Position numbers and translations under genes: made by a program. From Lysobacteraceae bacterium NML03-0222 (lineage in GTDB: Bacteria; Pseudomonadota; Gammaproteobacteria; Xanthomonadales; Xanthomonadaceae), in assembly GCA_002798195.1 (NCBI GenBank), contig NWQM01000004.1, positions 248,001-312,000 of the forward strand: DNA of 64,000 bases. Direction: 5' to 3'. Below are positions 53,174 through 61,101 of this stretch, in pieces. The notes below the pieces were generated by a model. It ran no database searches, was not told the DNA's origin, and was given only the letters and a program-made list of their open reading frames with translations. Numbering within the stretch: the first letter of the stretch is position 1; every line of letters begins with the position of its first letter.

Positions 53174-53532
53174 GCAATATCCGTGAATCGCTCAATACCC
53201 TCATGAACATTGAAGGCTGCGTCGCCGCAGCGTTGGTAGATCAGGACAGCGGCCTGGTAATCGACAAGAGTGGTGGCAGCGATATGGATTTCGAGTTGGC
53301 CGGCGCCAGCATCACCGATGTGGTGCGCGCCAAGGTCAAGATGATGGGCATGCTCAATATCAAGGAAAAAATCGAAGACATCCTGATTACCCTTGATACC
53401 CAGTATCACGTCATCCGCCCCAGCCGCAACCGTGACGGCATCTTCCTGTATGTGGTGCTGCGCAAGGATCTGGCCAATCTGGCGCTGGCACGCCTGAAAA
53501 CCGCTGATGTGGAAAAGAACCTGGTGATCTGA
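53170..53532 (+). CDS. roadblock/LC7 protein 3
   Basis: A 120-residue protein starting MSNIRESLNTLMNIEGCVAA. The pattern IEGCVAAALVDQDSGLVIDK, then a long central helix (LAGASITDVVRAKVKMMGML), then EDILITLDTQYHVIRPSRNR and GIFLYVVLRKDLANLALARL, fits roadblock/LC7. It is the third such protein in the operon and is translationally coupled to the ferredoxin-globin gene by an ATGA overlap, which suggests it partners that enzyme. A weak hairpin follows at 53553-53577. Confidence 0.83.
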   Translation: MSNIRESLNTLMNIEGCVAAALVDQDSGLVIDKSGGSDMDFELAGASITDVVRAKVKMMGMLNIKEKIEDILITLDTQYHVIRPSRNRDGIFLYVVLRKDLANLALARLKTADVEKNLVI

Positions 53533-53552
53533 CCCCAGCGCTGCCATGGACG

Positions 53553-53577
53553 TGCTGGCGGGCGCATCTCGCCAGCA
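53553..53577 (+). terminator. weak hairpin at the end of the operon
   Basis: TGCTGGCG and CGCCAGCA enclose a 9-base loop 20 bases past the last stop codon. No U run follows at once, so termination here would be partial. Confidence 0.4.
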
Positions 53578-53689
53578 TAGGTCAATTCAATCGTTTGTTT
53601 TAAATTTCTGCCAACATCGGCGATCTGGACAGCAACATCGCTTTGCCGCACACTGCGCACCTGTCTTGTCCTCCCCCTGTCTGTCGCAG

Positions 53690-54139
53690 ATGCCGAATAT
53701 CCTCGTGCTGCATGGCCCCAATCTGAACCTGCTTGGCAGCCGCGAACCCGGGGTTTACGGCCATACCTCGTTAGCCGAGATTGATACCGCGCTTGTCGCA
53801 CAGGCCAAGGCCTGCGGCGCCACGCTACAGACACTGCAATCCAATGCCGAGCATGTATTGATTGAGCGCATCCATGCCGCGCGCGAGGATGGCACTGACT
53901 TCATCCTCATCAATCCGGCCGCCTTTACCCATACGTCCATCGCATTGCGCGATGCCTTGGCCGCGGTCGCCATCCCGTTTATCGAAGTACACCTGTCCAA
54001 CATCCATGCCCGCGAGGCATTCCGTCAGCACAGCTATTTCAGCGACCTGGCCGTGGGCGTGGTCACCGGCTTCGGTGCGGCCAGCTATCACTACGCGCTG
54101 ACTGCGGCGCTTGAATCACTGCAGTCGCGCAATTCCTGA
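53690..54139 (+). CDS. aroQ: 3-dehydroquinate dehydratase, type II
   Basis: A 149-residue enzyme starting MPNILVLHGPNLNLLGSREP. The catalytic loop with Tyr (GVYGHTSLAEI), NPAAFTHTSIALRDAL and EVHLSNIHAREAFR with its catalytic His are present. It dehydrates dehydroquinate in the shikimate pathway. Start ATG at 53690; the longer in-frame opening lies in the intergenic region. It precedes accB by 28 bases, the usual aroQ-accB-accC order. Confidence 0.95.
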   Translation: MPNILVLHGPNLNLLGSREPGVYGHTSLAEIDTALVAQAKACGATLQTLQSNAEHVLIERIHAAREDGTDFILINPAAFTHTSIALRDALAAVAIPFIEVHLSNIHAREAFRQHSYFSDLAVGVVTGFGAASYHYALTAALESLQSRNS

Positions 54140-54167
54140 CCCCTTTTCCTGTCCAAAGAGGCTCCCC

Positions 54168-54644
54168 ATGGATCTTCGCAAAATCAAAAAACTCATCGAC
54201 CTTCTGGAAGAGTCGAATCTCAACGAAATTGAAATCAAGGAAGGCGAGGAGTCCGTCCGGCTTTCACGCGGTGGCAGCTTCGTTGCCGCACCCGTGGCCG
54301 CCGCTCCGGTCGTTCACAGCGCAGCTGCTGCTGCCCCGCATATGCCGATGCAATCGCCAGTGGAAGCGGCCACCGGCGGCAGTCCCAAGGCCGGTGCCGA
54401 GCTGCCCGAAGGCCATGTGGTGCGCGCCCCGATGGTCGGCACCTTCTATGCCAGCCCGGCACCGGACAAGCCTGCCTTCGTTACCGTGGGCAGTACGGTC
54501 AATGCCGGTGACACTCTCGGCATTATCGAGGCGATGAAAATGTTCAACCCCATCGAGGCTGAAGTTTCCGGCACCGTACTCGCCATCCAGTGTGAAAACG
54601 GCCAGCCGGTGGAGTTCGACCAGCCGATGTTTGTCATCGGGTAA
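54168..54644 (+). CDS. accB: acetyl-CoA carboxylase biotin carboxyl carrier protein
   Basis: A 158-residue carrier starting MDLRKIKKLIDLLEESNLNE. An alanine/proline-rich linker separates the N-terminus from the biotinyl domain, which carries the biotin lysine in EAMKM and the thumb segment (YASPAPDKPAFVTVGS). It passes carboxybiotin from AccC to the AccAD transferase in fatty acid synthesis. It precedes accC by 6 bases. The ATG at 54168 gives the family N-terminus. Confidence 0.96.
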   Translation: MDLRKIKKLIDLLEESNLNEIEIKEGEESVRLSRGGSFVAAPVAAAPVVHSAAAAAPHMPMQSPVEAATGGSPKAGAELPEGHVVRAPMVGTFYASPAPDKPAFVTVGSTVNAGDTLGIIEAMKMFNPIEAEVSGTVLAIQCENGQPVEFDQPMFVIG

Positions 54645-54650
54645 GCCACC

Positions 54651-56024
54651 ATGCCGATGCTTGAAAAAGTCGTCATCGCCAACCGTGGCGAAATCGCCCT
54701 GCGCATCGTGCGTGCCTGCCAATCACTGGGCATCCGCACCGTGGCAGTCCATTCCACCGCCGACCGCAACCTCAAGCATGTAGCGATGGCCGATGAGTCC
54801 ATCTGCATCGGCCCTGCGCCTTCGGCGGAAAGCTATCTGAACATGCCGGCGATTATCGCCGCAGCCGAAGTGACCGATGCCCAGGCCATCCATCCGGGCT
54901 ATGGCTTCTTGAGCGAAAACGCCGATTTTGCCGAGCGCGTGGAGCAGTCCGGCTTCGTTTTCATCGGCCCCAAAGCCGACACCATCCGCCTGATGGGCGA
55001 CAAGGTGGAAGCGATCCGCGCCATGAAGGCCGCAGGTGTGCCCTGCGTGCCCGGCTCCGGCGGCCCGTTGGGCGATGATGGCCCCACCAATATCAAAATC
55101 GCCCGTGAAATCGGCTATCCGGTCATCGTCAAGGCCGCTGGTGGTGGCGGCGGTCGCGGCATGCGCGTGGTGCATTCGGAGGCCGCCCTCTTGAACGCGA
55201 TTGCCACCACCAAGAGCGAAGCCAAGGCCGCTTTTGGCAATGACATGGTGTACATGGAGAAATTCCTGGAAAACCCGCGCCATGTGGAAATCCAAGTGCT
55301 GGCCGATGGTCAGGGCAATGCCATTCACCTCGGCGAGCGCGACTGCTCGATGCAGCGTCGTCACCAAAAGGTGGTAGAGGAGGCTCCGGCACCGGGCATC
55401 ACCCCGGAACTGCGCGAAGAAATCGGCAAGGTGTGCGTGGAGGCCTGTATCCGTATCGGCTACCGTGGCGCAGGCACTTTCGAGTTCCTGTTCGAGAACG
55501 GCCGTTTCTACTTCATCGAAATGAACACCCGCATCCAGGTGGAGCACCCGGTCACGGAAATGGTCACCGGCATCGACCTGGTGCGCGAGCAGCTGCTGAT
55601 TGCCGCCGGCCGCAAGCTCAGCATCAAGCAAAAAGACGTGGTACTGCGCGGCCATGCCATTGAATGCCGCATCAATGCCGAAGACCCGGATACCTTCTTC
55701 CCCTGCCCTGGTCTCATCAGCCATTTCCACGCACCGGGCGGCCCCGGCGTGCGCGTGGACACCCATATCTACGAGGGTTACCGGGTACCGCCGAACTACG
55801 ACTCGATGATTGGCAAACTCATCGTCCACGGCAGCAGCCGTGATGAGGCCATCGCCCGGATGCGGGTGGCACTCTCGGAAATGGTGGTCGATGGCATCAA
55901 GACCAATGTGCCGCTGCAACAGCGCATCATGGCCGATGGTGGCTTTGCCGCAGGCGGGCAGAACATCCATTATCTGGAAAAGCGCCTGGCCGAAAGCCGT
56001 GAACGCTCGTTGAAACTGAGCTAA
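54651..56024 (+). CDS. accC: acetyl-CoA carboxylase biotin carboxylase subunit
   Basis: A 457-residue ATP-grasp enzyme. The glycine-rich ATP loop KAAGGGGGRGMRVV lies near residue 160, with KFLENPRHVEIQVLADGQGN and the active-site MNTRIQVEHPVTE. It carboxylates biotin on AccB with ATP and bicarbonate. The ATG at 54651 is annotated; the one two codons later (54657) fits the E. coli N-terminus better and may be the true start. A 10-pair hairpin lies 9 bases past the stop codon. Confidence 0.97.
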   Translation: MPMLEKVVIANRGEIALRIVRACQSLGIRTVAVHSTADRNLKHVAMADESICIGPAPSAESYLNMPAIIAAAEVTDAQAIHPGYGFLSENADFAERVEQSGFVFIGPKADTIRLMGDKVEAIRAMKAAGVPCVPGSGGPLGDDGPTNIKIAREIGYPVIVKAAGGGGGRGMRVVHSEAALLNAIATTKSEAKAAFGNDMVYMEKFLENPRHVEIQVLADGQGNAIHLGERDCSMQRRHQKVVEEAPAPGITPELREEIGKVCVEACIRIGYRGAGTFEFLFENGRFYFIEMNTRIQVEHPVTEMVTGIDLVREQLLIAAGRKLSIKQKDVVLRGHAIECRINAEDPDTFFPCPGLISHFHAPGGPGVRVDTHIYEGYRVPPNYDSMIGKLIVHGSSRDEAIARMRVALSEMVVDGIKTNVPLQQRIMADGGFAAGGQNIHYLEKRLAESRERSLKLS

Positions 56025-56032
56025 CTCCCCAA

Positions 56033-56058
56033 GCCGGGCATGAAAAACCATGCCCGGC
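56033..56058 (+). terminator. hairpin after accC
   Basis: GCCGGGCATG and CATGCCCGGC enclose AAAAAC. It sits between accC and the unknown gene that starts 11 bases later. There is no U run, so it may only slow polymerase or protect the message. Confidence 0.5.
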
Positions 56059-56068
56059 GCCCAACATC

Positions 56069-56737
56069 ATGAATACGCGCGACTACCGCCGCTTTTCAAG
56101 AGTCGCCCAAGCCCGCTTCCGCCCGCTGGCCGAGCAACTGGGCTATATACCCTTTGGCAGTACCCGCTTTGCTCGACTGCACCCGGCGGGCTGGCATGAA
56201 GTGTTCTGGCTGCATGGCGGCTGCCCTGGCGAGGATGCTTTCAGCGTGTATTACGGCATCGCGGCCACTGCGCTTTACCCCGGCCAGCCACCCCTGCCAT
56301 TGCAGCAAGCGCCGGTGCTGCTGCATCAAGTCCTGCGCAACAGCGCAGGCGCTACCGGCTTTGGCTGCAGCAGTCGCACCCAAGTGAGCAGCAGTGCCCA
56401 AGCCATCGCACAGCTGTACCGGCAACAGGCGCTCCCTTGGTTTGCACGCTTCACACGCTGGCAGGACATCACCAGCGAATACCTGCAACGCCAGAACCGA
56501 TGGCTGAACCAGGCACAGCTTGGCCAATACGCCGAGTGTTCCGCTGCACAGGCGCTTTGTGGCCTGTTATTGCTGAAGGCCGGACAGCCTGAGGCCGCCC
56601 ACCACTGGCTGCAACAATCCCGCCACCTGCTGTTGGGCAGCGAAAAACGCGAGAACTGGCAAGAAGCCCTACTGCAAAACATCACCCGTACGCTGGACTG
56701 GCTGGACGAAGCACCCGCCATAGACACTCCGGCTTGA
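56069..56737 (+). CDS. uncharacterised protein, DUF4304-like
   Basis: A 222-residue soluble protein without a signal peptide or membrane helix. The first part (FRPLAEQLGYIPFGSTRFAR, then LHPAGWHEVFWLHGG) resembles DUF4304, a family with no known function. The C-terminal half is alpha-helical and rich in Gln, Leu and Trp (QALCGLLLLKAGQPEAAHHW) like one TPR pair. The gene stands between accC and prmA on the same strand. No ribosome-binding site is clear, so the start is tentative. Confidence 0.6.
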   Translation: MNTRDYRRFSRVAQARFRPLAEQLGYIPFGSTRFARLHPAGWHEVFWLHGGCPGEDAFSVYYGIAATALYPGQPPLPLQQAPVLLHQVLRNSAGATGFGCSSRTQVSSSAQAIAQLYRQQALPWFARFTRWQDITSEYLQRQNRWLNQAQLGQYAECSAAQALCGLLLLKAGQPEAAHHWLQQSRHLLLGSEKRENWQEALLQNITRTLDWLDEAPAIDTPA

Positions 56738-56883
56738 CTTGCCAGTCAAGTACACTTGGCATCCACATTATTCCGCCCCCGGCAGTACGTCCTCGATACG
56801 CGCATGCGTCCATCCATCGAAGGCCGAGCCCGGGGGCTTTGTTTTTGGCATCATTGGCACCCCACTCCCGACCCTGCCCCACG

Positions 56884-57807
56884 ATGCCCTGGCTGCAACT
56901 GACACTTCCCGTTTCCCAAGCCCAGTTCCCGGCCTACGAGGCGGCGCTGGAAAATGCCGGTGCGCTATCGGTGACACTGCAAGACGCCGATGCCGAAACC
57001 CCGGATGAGCAGGCGATTTTCGAGCCGGGCGTGGGTGAGACCCCACTCTGGCAGCAGATGATGCTCTCGGCCTTGTTCGAGGGCGATACCGATGCCGAAG
57101 CGCTACGTGCGCAACTTGAAGCTACGCCTTCGCTGGACTGGTCGGCACTGGTGTTTGAAACGGTGGAAGACCAGGACTGGGAACGCGCCTGGCTGGATCA
57201 GTTCCAACCGATGCGGTTTGGTCATCGCACCTGGATTGTCCCCTGGGATCATGCCCTGCCAGAAGCCGCACAAGCGCCCGATGCTGCCGTCATCCGGCTC
57301 GATCCTGGCCTGGCGTTTGGCTCCGGCACCCACCCCACCACGGCGCTGTGCCTGGAGTGGCTGGATGAACTGGCTGATGCCGGTGTGCTGCAAGGCCGTG
57401 AAGTGCTGGATTTTGGCTGCGGCAGCGGCATCCTCGCATTGGCAGCGCTGAAGCTGGGCGCCGCCCATGCAATAGGTATCGACAATGACCCGCAGGCCAT
57501 CGTGGCCACCACCGATAATGCCGCGCGCAATGGTTTGGCCGCACAAATGCAGGTGTATCTGCCCGAGGCCGCGCCCACCCGCCAGTACCCGGTGGTACTT
57601 GCCAATATCCTCGCCAGCGCTCTGGATGAGCTGGCCGGCGTCATCAGCGCCCAGCTCGCCCCCGCAGGCGTGCTGGCGATGTCCGGCATCCTCAAAGGGC
57701 AAGAAGACGAGCTGCTGCTGCGTTATGCTCCGTGGTTCGAAAGCTTCCAGATTGCCTCGCAAGAGGACTGGGTGCGTATTACCGCCCGCCGCAAGAATCA
57801 ACCATGA
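56884..57807 (+). CDS. prmA: ribosomal protein L11 methyltransferase
   Basis: A 307-residue methyltransferase starting MPWLQLTLPVSQAQFPAYEA. The SAM-binding core DFGCGSGILALAALKLGA (near residue 177), the acidic GIDNDPQA and the active-site NILASAL are present. The N-terminal ferredoxin-like domain recognises L11. It trimethylates ribosomal protein L11 on several residues. The ATG at 56884 is used; the 50 in-frame codons upstream are not family-like. The stop overlaps the DUF3426 gene (ATGA). Confidence 0.95.
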   Translation: MPWLQLTLPVSQAQFPAYEAALENAGALSVTLQDADAETPDEQAIFEPGVGETPLWQQMMLSALFEGDTDAEALRAQLEATPSLDWSALVFETVEDQDWERAWLDQFQPMRFGHRTWIVPWDHALPEAAQAPDAAVIRLDPGLAFGSGTHPTTALCLEWLDELADAGVLQGREVLDFGCGSGILALAALKLGAAHAIGIDNDPQAIVATTDNAARNGLAAQMQVYLPEAAPTRQYPVVLANILASALDELAGVISAQLAPAGVLAMSGILKGQEDELLLRYAPWFESFQIASQEDWVRITARRKNQP

Positions 57808-58346
57808 ACCGGACTACCCAAGACACGCCCAGCTTTATCGCCAACCACGATGAAGCCGCAGCCGCCCCGGAGGCCGGCCCGGCCATCTGGCTGGCCTGCG
57901 GCGTGCTGCTGGTCAGTCTTGTGCTGCTGGTTTTACTCGCTGGCCGTAACACCCTGGCGGCCTCCGCCAACACCCGTCCACTGGCAGAAAAAGCCTGCGC
58001 AGTTCTCGGTTGCCGCCTGCCATTATGGCGTGATGCCAGCGCTTTTCGCATGCTTGAGCACGATATCCGCAGCCTGCCCGACACACCCGGCGCGCTGCGC
58101 GTGGTGGCGGGTTTCCGCAATGATGCCCCCTGGCCGCAAGCCTGGCCGCAACTGTTGCTGACGCTCTCGGACAGCAATGGCCAGCCCCTGGCACAACGCG
58201 CCTTCACCCCGGAGGAATATCTGCCCCAAGACCACCCCGAGGTCATTGGCGCCGGACAAACTGCCAGCCTGCAATTACTGCTGCGCGAACCTGCGCGCGA
58301 GGCGGTGGCCTTCCAGTTCGGCTTTATCGCCTCACCTATTCAGTGA
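57804..58346 (+). CDS. DUF3426 membrane protein
   Basis: A 180-residue protein with one membrane helix at about residues 28-46 (IWLACGVLLVSLVLLVLLAG) and a periplasmic domain with the DUF3426 pattern (FRMLEHDIRSLPDTPGALRV, LPQDHPEVIGAGQTASLQLL). The family often has an N-terminal zinc ribbon (MJ0042), which is missing here. It lies between prmA and fis, the order seen in related genomes, and overlaps prmA by four bases. Function unknown. Confidence 0.82.
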   Translation: MNRTTQDTPSFIANHDEAAAAPEAGPAIWLACGVLLVSLVLLVLLAGRNTLAASANTRPLAEKACAVLGCRLPLWRDASAFRMLEHDIRSLPDTPGALRVVAGFRNDAPWPQAWPQLLLTLSDSNGQPLAQRAFTPEEYLPQDHPEVIGAGQTASLQLLLREPAREAVAFQFGFIASPIQ

Positions 58347-58392
58347 AATGGGGCAAGAATCACGCTAGACTGCGCGCCCCTCACGCGGTCAG

Positions 58393-58662
58393 ATGCCCAA
58401 AGGATGCCCCGTGCCACAGTCTCCAGCCAGCCAGCCCGCTCCATTGCGCGAACACGTTGCCGCGTCCGTGCGTCGCTATCTGAGTGATCTGGATGGTTGC
58501 GTCAGTGGTGACCTGCATCAAGTGGTATTGCGCGAGATGGAAATCCCCCTGTTCATCGAAGCATTGAACTATTGCAGCGGCAACCAAAGCCGCGCAGCCG
58601 AGCTGCTGGGCATCCACCGCGCCACCTTGCGCAAGAAACTGCGCGAATACGGTATTAGCTAG
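58393..58662 (+). CDS. fis: DNA-binding protein Fis
   Basis: An 89-residue protein. The C-terminal helix-turn-helix NQSRAAELLGIHRATLRKKL and the central helix match Fis and the C-terminus of NtrC-type activators. Fis bends DNA and activates rRNA and tRNA promoters in growth. In enterobacteria it follows dusB; here it follows prmA-DUF3426, as in other xanthomonads. It ends at a bidirectional terminator. Confidence 0.93.
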   Translation: MPKGCPVPQSPASQPAPLREHVAASVRRYLSDLDGCVSGDLHQVVLREMEIPLFIEALNYCSGNQSRAAELLGIHRATLRKKLREYGIS

Positions 58663-58679
58663 TTCCCCAGGCTTCGCCC

Positions 58680-58718
58680 ACAAAAAAACGCGCGTCGATA
58701 AGTCGCGCGTTTTTTGTG
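58680..58718. terminator. bidirectional terminator between fis and the lipoprotein gene
   Basis: ACAAAAAAACGCGCG and CGCGCGTTTTTTGT enclose a 9-base loop, with A and T runs on the two flanks. It separates convergent genes. Confidence 0.88.
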
Positions 58719-58735
58719 CTCGCATAGCATGGGTA

Positions 58736-59209
58736 TTACAAGCGACGGGTCTCGATAATGTCGCCATTAGCCATCAACGCTGGCAGCTCCTGGCGCTTGA
58801 GGATGATACGTTCTTCTTCATCCCAGCCGATATCCTTGAGATCACCTCGCAGGTCATTACGTGCACCGCGTGCATTCGGCCAGCCCGAGTTTTCGGTAAT
58901 CACCACAACCGAGTCGGCTTTGACTTCTACCACCTTCAAAAGACCAAATACTTCTTCATCCGTATTGTTGCTGCGAGCATCACTGAAACCAATAGCGGAG
59001 ATTGCACTGAGCTTGGCTGCATAGAGATCCCCCACTTGCGGATTTTCCAGCAGCGGATCGGTTTTACCCACATCTTCGGTGCGTTGCTGGGCAGCGGCTA
59101 TGGCATCAGAGCCATTCGATTTACCACTGTTCACGACTCCTTGCAGCTTGTCGCAGGCCGACAGCGACACCAATGCGGCAAGTGCAACCACCATAGACCA
59201 ATTACGCAT
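58736..59209 (-). CDS. putative lipoprotein, uncharacterised
   Basis: A 157-residue protein with a lipoprotein signal ending LSAC (Cys19; MRNWSMVVALAALVSLSACD). The mature part has a Ser/Gly linker and one beta-rich domain (VGDLYAAKLSAISAIGFSDA, VFGLLKVVEVKADSVVVITE, DIGWDEEERIILKRQELPAL). I know no named family. Start ATG at 59209, with AAGGGG upstream. It is inserted on the opposite strand between fis and purH, which lie side by side in relatives, so it may be a later arrival. Confidence 0.7.
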   Translation of the reverse strand: MRNWSMVVALAALVSLSACDKLQGVVNSGKSNGSDAIAAAQQRTEDVGKTDPLLENPQVGDLYAAKLSAISAIGFSDARSNNTDEEVFGLLKVVEVKADSVVVITENSGWPNARGARNDLRGDLKDIGWDEEERIILKRQELPALMANGDIIETRRL

Positions 59210-59338
59210 AAACACCCCTTGTTTGGAAAGAAACTTGTCTGCTGATTGTACGCGCCTTGCCGCCTTCCAGTGGCGGGCAAACATGCACACTGACGGCAGA
59301 CTTACAATAACCGCCCCTGTCACAGCTCGTAATTACCC

Positions 59339-60928
59339 ATGTCACTCAAACCCGTCACCGGCGAAACCCGCCGCATCCGTCGCGCCCTGCTTTCGGTTTC
59401 CGACAAAACCGGACTGATTGAGCTTGCCAATGCCCTGGCAGCACTGGATGTTGAGCTTATTTCCACCGGCGGCACGGCGCGCAGCCTGCGCGAGGCTGGC
59501 CTTGCGGTGAAGGATGTCAGCGAAGTCACCGATTTTCCGGAAATGATGGATGGCCGGGTCAAGACCCTGCACCCCAAAGTACACGGCGGCCTGCTGGGGC
59601 GCGCCGGTACCGACGATGCGGTGATGGCCGAGCACGGTATCGACGCCATCGACCTTCTGGTGCTGAACCTGTATCCGTTTGAGCAAGTCTCGCAAAAGCC
59701 GGATGTCAGTTTTGAGGAGCTGATTGAAAACATCGACATCGGCGGCCCGGCGATGCTGCGCTCGGCTGCCAAAAACTTTGCCCGCGTGGCAGTTGCCACC
59801 GACCCGGCACAATACCCGGTGCTGCTGGCCGAACTGCAGGCCAATGCCGGCGCGCTCTCGGGCAAGACCCGCTGGCAGCTTTCGGTCGCCGCCTTCAACC
59901 GCGTGGCGCAATACGATGCGCGCATCAGCGACCTGCTCTCGGCGCTCAATGATGACGGCGAGAAATCCGCCTTTCCGGCACAGGCCAATGGCAGCGCCAT
60001 CAAGGTGATGGACTTGCGCTATGGTGAAAACCCGCATCAGCAGGCCGCCTTCTACCGCGATGTCGCCCCCGCCCCCGGCACTCTGGCCACCTTCAGCCAA
60101 TTGCAGGGCAAGGCGCTTTCTTTCAATAACCTGGCCGATGCCGATGCCGCATGGGAATGCGTACGCCAGTTCGAGGCGCCGGCCTGCGTCATCGTCAAAC
60201 ATGCCAACCCCTGTGGCGTGTCCGTGGCTGCCGATGTGGCGGCCGCCTACGAGGCCGCCTATGCCACCGACCCGACCAGCGCCTTTGGCGGCATCATCGC
60301 CTTCAACCACACGCTGGATGCCGAAACCTGCAAGAGCATCCTTGACCGGCAGTTCGTGGAAGTGCTGATTGCTCCGGACTATGCTCCCGCTGCGCTGGAG
60401 TACGCCCAGAAGAAAGCCAATGTGCGCGTTTTGCGCATTCCGATGGCCGCGCGCCAGGGCACGCCGGTGGAGGTCAAGCAAATCGGTGGCGGCCTGCTGA
60501 TGCAAAGTGCAGACCTGCACCAAGTCCGCCGCGATGAATTGCGCGTAGTCAGCCGCGTAGCCCCCACCGAAGCACAGCTGGACGATTTGTTGTTTGCCTG
60601 GCAAGTGGCCAAGTACGTCAAATCCAATGCCATCGTCTACGCCCGCGACGGACGCACCATCGGCGTCGGCGCCGGGCAGATGAGCCGGGTGTATTCGGCG
60701 CGCATCGCCGGCATCAAGGCACAGGATGCCGGGTTGCAGGTCGAAGGCTCGGTGATGGCCTCGGACGCCTTCTTCCCGTTCCGCGATGGCATCGACGCTG
60801 CGGCTGCGGCCGGCATCAAAGCCGTGATTCAGCCCGGCGGCTCGATGCGCGATGCCGAAGTCATCGCCGCCGCCGACGAACATGGCCTTGCCATGGTGTT
60901 CACCGGCGTGCGCCACTTCCGCCATTAA
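59339..60928 (+). CDS. purH: bifunctional AICAR transformylase / IMP cyclohydrolase
   Basis: A 529-residue enzyme. The N-terminal IMP cyclohydrolase part has LISTGGTARSLREAGLAVKD and GRVKTLHPKVHGGLLGR. The C-terminal transformylase part has the catalytic Lys-His pair in VKHANPCGVS and the nucleotide loop DAFFPFRDGIDAAAAAGI. It carries out the last two steps of IMP synthesis. A hairpin terminator follows. The start has no strong ribosome-binding site, but the family begins here. Confidence 0.97.
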   Translation: MSLKPVTGETRRIRRALLSVSDKTGLIELANALAALDVELISTGGTARSLREAGLAVKDVSEVTDFPEMMDGRVKTLHPKVHGGLLGRAGTDDAVMAEHGIDAIDLLVLNLYPFEQVSQKPDVSFEELIENIDIGGPAMLRSAAKNFARVAVATDPAQYPVLLAELQANAGALSGKTRWQLSVAAFNRVAQYDARISDLLSALNDDGEKSAFPAQANGSAIKVMDLRYGENPHQQAAFYRDVAPAPGTLATFSQLQGKALSFNNLADADAAWECVRQFEAPACVIVKHANPCGVSVAADVAAAYEAAYATDPTSAFGGIIAFNHTLDAETCKSILDRQFVEVLIAPDYAPAALEYAQKKANVRVLRIPMAARQGTPVEVKQIGGGLLMQSADLHQVRRDELRVVSRVAPTEAQLDDLLFAWQVAKYVKSNAIVYARDGRTIGVGAGQMSRVYSARIAGIKAQDAGLQVEGSVMASDAFFPFRDGIDAAAAAGIKAVIQPGGSMRDAEVIAAADEHGLAMVFTGVRHFRH

Positions 60929-60946
60929 GCCTATCAGCCACGCTCC

Positions 60947-60978
60947 CGCCACCCGGCTTGCATATGCAGCGGGTGGCG
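60947..60978 (+). terminator. terminator after purH
   Basis: CGCCACCCG and CGGGTGGCG enclose a 14-base loop that itself contains CTTGCATATGCAG, followed by TTTGGC. It lies 19 bases past the purH stop codon. Confidence 0.6.
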
Positions 60979-61101
60979 TTTGGCATCTTGTTGCGACCTC
61001 GCAGCGTTTCAGCACGTTGTTCCTGATGACTTCTGCAAAGCGCAACTCGGATACCGGGCATTGATTTACACTGCGGGCTTGCCTGTCTTTATCCAGCCCG
61101 C

